Below are positions 58,159-64,000 of a stretch of 64,000 nucleotides of DNA, in pieces (position 1 is the first letter of the stretch; each line of letters opens with the position of its first letter). The stretch is from B73-G16 sp964611295 (lineage in GTDB: Bacteria > Desulfobacterota > B13-G15), in NCBI GenBank assembly GCA_964611295.1, contig CAZSWV010000003.1:1-64000 (forward strand), written 5' to 3'. Below the pieces are notes generated by a model. That model worked only from the letters and a program-made list of their open reading frames with translations, did no database searches and had not been told where the DNA came from. The translations under genes were made by a program, and so were the position numbers.

Positions 58159-59645
58159 AGGAGAGGGACCAAAAGGAAAAAATCGGCCTCAAGGGAAAGG
58201 AATGGACCTTTTGGGCACTCCTTGGGGGAGTGTCCTTATGGCTAGTCCTATATTTATATGTAACCCCTTATGACCTTTCACCTGACGAGGCCTATTATTG
58301 GACCTGGTCGAAAAGGCTGGCCTGGGGTTATTACAGCAAACCCCCTCTTGTAGCCCTGATAATTTGGGCGACCACTTCCTTAGGGGGAGACACCCCCTTC
58401 TTTGTGAGGCTTGGGGCACCCTTGCTTTGGACCATAACGGCCTTTGCCCTTTACAGACTCTCACAGGGCCTCCTCGGCCCAAAATCCGCCATTAGGGCCT
58501 TTTTGCTAGGGCTTTTCACTCTCTGGACACCTTTAGGGGGATTTCTCATGACCATCGACCCGCCTCTTATGGCCTTTTGGGGACTTACGCTCCTTTTCCT
58601 CTTCAGGGCCTTACAGGGTAACCGACCTTACTGGTATCTCGGAGGGGTGACCTTAGGACTTGGGCTCCTTAGCAAATACACCATGGCCCTTCTCCCTTTG
58701 TCCTTTTTCCTTTACCTCTTGAGCTATAAATCCCAGAGACCTTGGCTTAAGCGGAAAGAACCTTACCTGTTCCTCCTAATAGCCTTCATCTTCTTTTTCC
58801 CCCATCTCCTATGGGAGTGGAGGCACGGTCTTATCGCCTTTAAACACACAGCCTCCTTAGTCTCCAAAAAAGGAGAAGACCTGCGGCATCTTTGGGAGTT
58901 CCTGGGAGGACAGGCCCTACTCCTTACACCCTTGACCTTTTTGTTGGTACAGCTCGGGTCAGCCTTTGGCCTGAAAAAGGCCCTTTTGGGTGATGAACGA
59001 TACGGTTTTCTCCTTTTCCCCTATCTTTTCCCCTTTGGAATATGCCTACTTTTGAGCCTAAAGGGTCCGTGTTACGCGAATTGGCCAGCCCCAGCTTACT
59101 TGAGCGGACTCATAATGGCACAGGCGGCCCTTGAGGACCTGGGACTTCGCCCAAAGGTGAGGGAGATCCTTTACCGAACAGCCTTAGGGGTCGGTGCCCT
59201 CTTTTTGGCCCTCTCTTACAGCCTTGAGGCCTTCAAACCCCTCCTTCCAAAAGGGGTAAATCCCACCTCCAAGGTCACCGGGTGGAAAGAGCTTGGGGCA
59301 GAGGTCATGTCCCTTATGACCTCCTTTGAGAAGGAGCCCTTTTTGCTTTCTCCAGACAGGAAGATAGCCTCAGAGCTTGCCTTTTACGCCAAGGCCTTCC
59401 CCAGGACCTATGCCTTCAACCCCTCGAAAGTCCCTAGTAGCCAATTCGACCTATGGGGAGGCCTTGAAGGGGAAAAGGGGGAAAATGCCATCGTAGTCCT
59501 CAAGGAGGGCAAGGAACTACCACAAGCCTTACGGGAAGCCTTTGAGAGTTGTAAGCTCTATAAGGACTTTTACGTCTTCCAAGGGGGTGAAAGGACTGTG
59601 GGTTTCCGGATCTTCGTATGTCATAACCTTCAAGGTGACCTGTAG
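58155..59645 (+). CDS. GT39/ArnT-like glycosyltransferase
   Basis: 496 residues, integral membrane. Start TTG 58155 overlapping the regulator stop (TTGA). Catalytic first-loop acidic motif LSPDEAYYWTWSKRLAWGYYSKPPL, then about 11-12 helices and a short periplasmic C-terminal domain. Family members transfer a sugar from a lipid phosphate carrier to lipid A or protein in the outer leaflet of the inner membrane. Its 3' end overlaps nadD by 16 nt on the opposite strand. Confidence 0.85.
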   Translation: MKERDQKEKIGLKGKEWTFWALLGGVSLWLVLYLYVTPYDLSPDEAYYWTWSKRLAWGYYSKPPLVALIIWATTSLGGDTPFFVRLGAPLLWTITAFALYRLSQGLLGPKSAIRAFLLGLFTLWTPLGGFLMTIDPPLMAFWGLTLLFLFRALQGNRPYWYLGGVTLGLGLLSKYTMALLPLSFFLYLLSYKSQRPWLKRKEPYLFLLIAFIFFFPHLLWEWRHGLIAFKHTASLVSKKGEDLRHLWEFLGGQALLLTPLTFLLVQLGSAFGLKKALLGDERYGFLLFPYLFPFGICLLLSLKGPCYANWPAPAYLSGLIMAQAALEDLGLRPKVREILYRTALGVGALFLALSYSLEAFKPLLPKGVNPTSKVTGWKELGAEVMSLMTSFEKEPFLLSPDRKIASELAFYAKAFPRTYAFNPSKVPSSQFDLWGGLEGEKGENAIVVLKEGKELPQALREAFESCKLYKDFYVFQGGERTVGFRIFVCHNLQGDL

Positions 59646-60268
59646 AGACCCCTTTTGAGGATGTGTTCTTCTACAGGTGCGGGAACGAGGTATTTTATGG
59701 ATTTACCTGTCTTTACTAATTCCCTTATCTGGGTGGCAGAGACCTTAATGGAGGTAACTGGGATCAAGAACAAAGGGACGCCTTTTTGGGAAAGGTAGAG
59801 AGACGGACCATTGGGTTCAAAGCCCAGTTCCTTTAGGAACCCCTGGAGGTCTTCATCGGTCCTTTTCATCACCACAAAAGGGCACAGCCCCAATAACACG
59901 TCCCATTCCTTCCACGTCTTAATGGCCCTGAAGGCGTCTTCTCCAATGATGAAGCAAAGTCGCTTGCCGTAAACAAGCAGGAGTTCCCTTATAGTGTCCA
60001 CGGTGTAGGAAAACCCCTCCCTGTTGAGTTCTACGTCGCTTGCCTCAAAATAGGGGTTGCCTTCAAGGGCTTTTAGGAGCATATGCCAACGGTCCTCTGC
60101 AGGGGCGTGGGCTAATCCGCCTTTGTGGGGCGGACGGGCCGAGAGGACAAATAGGACCTTTTTCAACCCTAGGGCTTCCCTCACCTCTTCGACTGCCCTG
60201 AGGTGTCCGATGTGAATAGGGTCAAAGGTCCCTCCGAAGACGCCTATCTCAAGTCCTGATCTGCCCAT
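59630..60268 (-). CDS. nadD: nicotinate-nucleotide adenylyltransferase
   Basis: 212 residues. GVFGGTFDPIHIGHLRAVEEV with the HxGH nucleotide site, FVLSARPPHKGG and the C-terminal ISATQIR-like SVKVSATQIRELVKTG signature. It forms deamido-NAD in NAD synthesis. Overlaps proA by 20 nt. Confidence 0.95.
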   Translation of the reverse strand: MGRSGLEIGVFGGTFDPIHIGHLRAVEEVREALGLKKVLFVLSARPPHKGGLAHAPAEDRWHMLLKALEGNPYFEASDVELNREGFSYTVDTIRELLLVYGKRLCFIIGEDAFRAIKTWKEWDVLLGLCPFVVMKRTDEDLQGFLKELGFEPNGPSLYLSQKGVPLFLIPVTSIKVSATQIRELVKTGKSIKYLVPAPVEEHILKRGLYRSP

Positions 60269-61505
60269 CGCCGTAAACGATGTATTTGGTGGTGGTCAGG
60301 TCCTCTGCCCCCATAGGACCGAAAGCATGGAGTTTAGTGGTACTTATCCCTATTTCGGCCCCAAGGCCGAACTGATAACCGTCACTGAAGCGAGTAGAGG
60401 CGTTCACCAAGACCGTAGAGGAATCTACCTCCCTTATGAACCTCTGGGCGTTACGGTAATCAGAGGTGATGATGGCGTCGGTGTGTTTAGAACCGTAACG
60501 TAGGATGTGATCGATGGCCTCATCTATGCTGTCTACAACCCTTACTGCCAAGATAAGGTCAAGGTACTCGGCATACCAATCCTCCTCTGTGGCCTCCTTC
60601 GCCCATGGGAGGATCTCCCTTGTCCTCGGACAACCCCTGAGTTCGACCCCTGCCTCACGGAACTTCTCCCCCATAACGGGTAAGAAGACAGGGGCTATGT
60701 CCTTGTGGACCAAAAGGGTCTCCATGGCGTTACAGACACCTGGCCTCTGCACCTTGGCGTTGAAGCATACTTCAAGAGCCATCTTCAGGTCTGCTGAGGC
60801 ATCCACGAATATATGGCATACGCCCTTGTAATGCTTTATGACGGGTATCCTCGAATTCTCCGTGACAAACCTTATCAACTCTTCACCACCGCGAGGGATT
60901 ATGAGGTCGATGTAGTCTTCCAGTTTCAACATCTCCCTTACCGCTTCCCTGTCGGTGAAGGGGACTACTTGGACGGCCTCCTTCGGTATCCCTGAGGCCT
61001 CAAGGGCTTCTTGTATGACTTTGGCTATGGCGAGGTTTGAATTTATGGCCTCTGAGCCCCCACGCAATATAACGGCATTGCCTGCCTTAAGACAGAGGCC
61101 TGCTGCATCCGAGGTCACGTTGGGCCTTGATTCATAGATGACCCCAATGACCCCTAAGGGGATCCTCATCTTGCCCACCCAAAGCCCGTTCGGCCTCCTC
61201 CACATCTTCACCACTTCCCCTACGGGATCGGGCTGTGCAGCTATCTCCCTCAAGCTCTGAGCCATCCCTTCGATTACCTTCTCTGTGAGCGTCAAGCGGT
61301 CAATCATGGCACGCGACAGCCCTTTCCTTTGGGCGTATTCCAAGTCCTTTTTGTTCTCCTCCATCAGGTAAGTAGCGGCCTTCAACAGCCCCTCAGCCAT
61401 CTTAAGGAGTGCTTGGTCCTTCACGGCCGAAGAAAGGGTGGCAAGCTTTGGTGCTACAGCCTTTGCTGCCTTGGCCATCTTTAAGATTTCTTCCCTTAGG
61501 TCCAT
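60249..61505 (-). CDS. proA: gamma-glutamyl phosphate reductase
   Basis: 418 residues, normal length. Second proline-biosynthesis enzyme, reducing gamma-glutamyl phosphate with NADPH. Seen: GVIGVIYESRPNVTSDAA, KAGNAVILRGGSEA, the catalytic Cys region QRPGVCNAMETLLVH, and a C-terminal GRDLGPMGAEDLTTTKY-like HAFGPMGAEDLTTTKYIV. Located beside nadD but far from proB. Confidence 0.96.
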   Translation of the reverse strand: MDLREEILKMAKAAKAVAPKLATLSSAVKDQALLKMAEGLLKAATYLMEENKKDLEYAQRKGLSRAMIDRLTLTEKVIEGMAQSLREIAAQPDPVGEVVKMWRRPNGLWVGKMRIPLGVIGVIYESRPNVTSDAAGLCLKAGNAVILRGGSEAINSNLAIAKVIQEALEASGIPKEAVQVVPFTDREAVREMLKLEDYIDLIIPRGGEELIRFVTENSRIPVIKHYKGVCHIFVDASADLKMALEVCFNAKVQRPGVCNAMETLLVHKDIAPVFLPVMGEKFREAGVELRGCPRTREILPWAKEATEEDWYAEYLDLILAVRVVDSIDEAIDHILRYGSKHTDAIITSDYRNAQRFIREVDSSTVLVNASTRFSDGYQFGLGAEIGISTTKLHAFGPMGAEDLTTTKYIVYGDGQIRT

Positions 61506-61576
61506 AAGAACCCTCCTCCCCTTGGGTCTATGGCAATCGAAATACCACTTGGGGCTTTTTTTCGCAAGCAGAACCG

Positions 61577-61861
61577 CTAAGGGGCCTCAGGCCTTTGTCG
61601 CCGGAGCCGCACCTCTACAAGGTTTTCGGGATCGGGACATTGCACGACCACTTCGTCTCCCTCCCACCAAGGCATCGATCCCCCAAATTGCAAGGTCGCA
61701 AGGGTGGGGAAGATGGCATGATAGAAGAAACCGCAAAGCCCCCCAGGGTTGTGACAACTTATTTCGAACTTTTCTCCCACATGATGGCCGGCGCTACAGT
61801 TTCCCCTAACGGAAATGACTTCCGCTATGACCTTATATCCTATCCCTGGATCTCTTGCCAT
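61577..61861 (-). CDS. TIGR04076-family small protein
   Basis: 94 residues. Pattern YKVIAEVISVRGNCSAGHHVGE, then NPGGLCGFFYHAIFPTLATLQFGG and VVVQCPDPENLVEVRL matches the TIGR04076 family of anaerobes. Four cysteines suggest metal or cluster binding; function unknown. RBS AAGGAGG is upstream. Divergent from the dehydratase activator gene. Confidence 0.85.
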   Translation of the reverse strand: MARDPGIGYKVIAEVISVRGNCSAGHHVGEKFEISCHNPGGLCGFFYHAIFPTLATLQFGGSMPWWEGDEVVVQCPDPENLVEVRLRRQRPEAP

Positions 61862-61871
61862 GGCTTCCTCC

Positions 61872-61905
61872 TTGGTTTAAAGGGATAGCTGCTCTATTAT
61901 AATAG
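61872..61905 (+). promoter_or_regulatory. promoter of the dehydratase activator gene with 12-bp palindrome
   Basis: TTGGTT (61872-61877), 17-nt spacer, TATTAT (61895-61900). The -10 is embedded in the perfect palindrome CTATTATAATAG (61894-61905), which offers the same -10 sequence on both strands of this divergent 82-bp gap. Confidence 0.5.
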
Positions 61906-61943
61906 GGTATTATACAAGGCCTTACATCAGGGGAGGAAAAAGG

Positions 61944-64000
61944 ATGGGTCGGTTCTTCATAGGTGTGGATATCGGTTCCGTTAGTGCCAACACCGTGGTG
62001 ATGGACGAAGCCCTTGAGGTGCTCGAAGAACATTACGACAGGATAAAGGGAAGGCCCCTTGAGGTCGTAAAGGGGAGACTTGAGGAGATCTTGAGCCGAA
62101 TACCCCTTGAGGAGATCTCCGGCCTTGCCTTCACTGGGAAAGGCAGCAAGCTTTTGGCTGAGATCCTTGAAGCACCCTTTTACAACGAGGTAATAGCCCA
62201 AACCAAAGCCGTGGAACGGTTTTATCCGGAGGCACGCACCATTATAGACATCGGGGGTCAGGACTCTAAGTTCATTTTATTAGAACAAGAAGGGGGCAAA
62301 CTCAGGATAAAGGACTTTGGTATGAACACCCTGTGTGCCGCAGGAACCGGCAGCTTCTTGGACCAACAGGCGAGCCGTCTCGGGTTGACCATCGAGGAGT
62401 TTTCGCTCCTTGCACTGAAGTCCAAGAACCCGCCTCGTATCGCAGGTCGTTGTAGCGTTTTTGCCAAAAGTGACATGATCCACTTACAACAGATAGCTAC
62501 TCCGGACTACGACATAGTAGCCGGGCTCTGTTATGCCCTTGCACGTAACTTTAAGAGCAACATAGCAAGGGGGGCAGAACTCAGGCCTGTGGTGGTCTTC
62601 CAAGGAGGGGTAGCAGCCAATTTGGGCATGCGAAAGGCCCTAAAGGAGGTCCTTGAGCTTGAGGACCACGAGTTCCTTGTACCTACCCATTTTGCCTCAA
62701 TGGGGGCAATAGGCGCAGTGCTTTTGGCCCTTGAAGAAGGGGCGATGAGGGGTCTTGGAGGTCTTAAACCCCTTGAGACCTTCCTCAGCTCTTATAAACA
62801 GGAGTACAGCTCCTGGGAACCCCTAAGCCTAAGCGAATCGCACCTTAAACCAAAGGCCCATGTTTGGGTCTCAAAACCCGAAGTGGGCAAGAAGATCCCA
62901 GCCTACCTCGGTATAGATGTGGGGTCCATATCCACCAACTTGGTGGTGATAGACGAACAAGGGAGGGTCCTCGCGAAGCGTTACCTCATGACAGCGGGAA
63001 GGCCCTTGGAAGCGGTGCGCCAAGGTTTAAAGGAGATAGGCGAAGAGATAGGCCACCTCGTGGAGATAAAAGGGGTGGGGACCACTGGTTCAGGGCGCTA
63101 CCTCACAGGGGACTTCGTGGGGGCTGATGTGGTGAGGAACGAGATCACCGCACAGGCGACAGCTGCCATCCACATAGACCCAGAGGTAGACACCATTTTC
63201 GAGATAGGGGGACAGGACTCCAAATACATAAGCATCGACCGCGGGGTGATAGTGGACTTTGAGATGAACAAGGTTTGCGCAGCCGGAACCGGCAGTTTCC
63301 TTGAGGAACAGGCCGAAAGGCTGGGCCTTGACGTGAAATCCAATTTCCAGGAATTGGCCCTTAAGGCCCCTGCGCCGGTGAAGATGGGGGACCGTTGTAC
63401 TGTCTTCATCGAATCAGACCTCATACACCACCAACAGCGCGGGGCAAGGTTAGACGACCTCGTGGCTGGTCTCTGCTATTCCATCGTGCTGAACTACTTG
63501 AACAAGGTAGTTGGTGACAGGAGGATCGGCCAGAAGATCTTCTTCCAAGGAGGAACCGCCTTCAACAAAGGGGTGGTGGCGGCCTTCGAGAAGGTCTTGG
63601 GACGTCCCATTACGGTACCTCCACATCATGAGGTCACTGGAGCGATAGGGGCTGCCCTTTTGGCCATGAAGGAAAGGACCTGGGAGAAATCCAACTTCAA
63701 GGGTTTTGACCTCTCGAACCGCCGCTATGAGATAAACACCTTCGAATGCAAAGGTTGCCCCAATATGTGCCTGATCAGGAAGGTCACCATTGAAGGCGAG
63801 AGGGATCCTCTATATTACGGGAGCCGTTGTGAAAAGTACGATGTGTTGAGGCGGCGTAAGAAGTCAGAGATACCTGACCTATTCCGTGAAAGGGAGAGGT
63901 TGCTTTTGGCCCCCTACCCTGGAGAAGATAGGCTTCCGGAGGAGGCCCCTCAGGTAGGGATACCAAGGTGTTTGGCCTTCATGGAACTTTTGCCCTTTTT
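61944..64000 (+). CDS. acyl-CoA dehydratase activator (BadF/HgdC-type), 3'-truncated by window
   Basis: Open from ATG 61944 (RBS GGGGAGGAAAAAGG) to the window end: 685 codons without a stop. Two tandem ASKHA ATPase domains, each with GVDIGSVS/GIDVGSIS, DIGGQDSKF/EIGGQDSKY and a cluster-binding helix NTLCAAGTGSFLDQQ/NKVCAAGTGSFLEEQ plus a second Cys (GRCSVFAKSD/DRCTVFIESD). The homodimeric activator of 2-hydroxyacyl-CoA dehydratases is one such domain; this long form continues into a DUF2229-like region (FECKGCPNMCLIRKV) and usually reaches ~1400 residues. It drives ATP-dependent single-electron reduction for difficult dehydrations or reductions of acyl-CoA. Confidence 0.9.
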   Translation, partial: MGRFFIGVDIGSVSANTVVMDEALEVLEEHYDRIKGRPLEVVKGRLEEILSRIPLEEISGLAFTGKGSKLLAEILEAPFYNEVIAQTKAVERFYPEARTIIDIGGQDSKFILLEQEGGKLRIKDFGMNTLCAAGTGSFLDQQASRLGLTIEEFSLLALKSKNPPRIAGRCSVFAKSDMIHLQQIATPDYDIVAGLCYALARNFKSNIARGAELRPVVVFQGGVAANLGMRKALKEVLELEDHEFLVPTHFASMGAIGAVLLALEEGAMRGLGGLKPLETFLSSYKQEYSSWEPLSLSESHLKPKAHVWVSKPEVGKKIPAYLGIDVGSISTNLVVIDEQGRVLAKRYLMTAGRPLEAVRQGLKEIGEEIGHLVEIKGVGTTGSGRYLTGDFVGADVVRNEITAQATAAIHIDPEVDTIFEIGGQDSKYISIDRGVIVDFEMNKVCAAGTGSFLEEQAERLGLDVKSNFQELALKAPAPVKMGDRCTVFIESDLIHHQQRGARLDDLVAGLCYSIVLNYLNKVVGDRRIGQKIFFQGGTAFNKGVVAAFEKVLGRPITVPPHHEVTGAIGAALLAMKERTWEKSNFKGFDLSNRRYEINTFECKGCPNMCLIRKVTIEGERDPLYYGSRCEKYDVLRRRKKSEIPDLFRERERLLLAPYPGEDRLPEEAPQVGIPRCLAFMELLPF

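Overview
The window reads as a dense, mostly vertically inherited chromosome segment of a strictly anaerobic, Gram-negative-type bacterium. Evidence for this includes a Tat-exported molybdoenzyme, lipoproteins, an NlpD-like envelope peptidase linked to an RpoS-like sigma factor, a hybrid cluster protein, a Rex regulator, a 2-hydroxyacyl-CoA dehydratase activator, a beta-keto acid cleavage enzyme, and many Fe-S flavoproteins. Gene content and order (rplU-rpmA-obg-proB; tig-clpP-clpX; mutS-pcm-nlpD-rpoS; nadD-proA) fit a Desulfobacterota-like lineage. Purine-rich coding strands with heavy AGG arginine use, plus very tight gene packing, would suit a thermophile. Both statements are inferences. 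No transposase, integrase, phage gene or CRISPR array was seen.

Layout. 0-7.6 kb is housekeeping, all on the minus strand: tRNA-Met, a geranylgeranyl-reductase-like flavoprotein, proB, obg, rpmA, rplU, tRNA-Asp, tRNA-Val, clpX, clpP, tig, tRNA-Leu, tRNA-Lys, tRNA-Arg. 7.8-11.4 kb holds an Old-Yellow-Enzyme-type reductase with an altered active site, a degenerate YjbQ-like protein, a small membrane protein, acylphosphatase and Rex. 11.5-16 kb is a complete Liv-type ABC importer. 16.2-24.4 kb (plus strand) has a CocE-type hydrolase, an orphan TRAP solute receptor and a four-gene flavin/Fe-S electron-transfer series. 24.4-27 kb (minus) is a cytoplasmic Mo/W oxidoreductase with a 16-cysteine ferredoxin partner. 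27.2-30.7 kb (plus) is a 3-hydroxyacid dehydrogenase / BKACE / SDR / cyclase operon, converging on a PAS-PAS-AAA-Fis sigma-54 activator. Candidate sigma-54 promoters sit in front of the Liv operon and of the dehydrogenase operon, so 11.5-32.5 kb may be one sigma-54-controlled catabolic island.

32.6-36.6 kb carries a stand-alone EF-G, birA, coaX and a small Cys-rich protein. 36.7-39.4 kb is an isoquinoline-oxidoreductase-like periplasmic molybdoenzyme without a visible cytochrome partner, followed by an ABC importer (39.5-42.2 kb). 42.3-47.7 kb is mixed (metallo-hydrolase, hpt, LpoA-like lipoprotein, endonuclease V, half-size MFS protein, dodecin, thioesterase, TIM-barrel protein). 47.7-52.9 kb is the rpoS-nlpD-pcm-mutS block. 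52.9-57.4 kb has a Cu/Zn-type permease, MOSC, MoeB/ThiF, a small CxCC protein and hcp. hcp is divergent from a Crp/Fnr regulator across an HcpR-type box. 58-61.9 kb holds an ArnT-like glycosyltransferase, nadD, proA and a TIGR04076 protein, and the window ends inside a large acyl-CoA dehydratase activator.

Working model: imported organic acids or esters are hydrolysed and oxidised anaerobically in the central island. Reducing equivalents pass through the flavodoxin/ferredoxin/NAD(P)H series to a fumarate-reductase-like flavoprotein. Rex, HcpR-like and sigma-54 regulators tune redox, nitrosative and substrate responses. No stretch longer than 300 bases lacks a gene; the longest gap (7573-7800) holds a tRNA promoter and little else recognisable.
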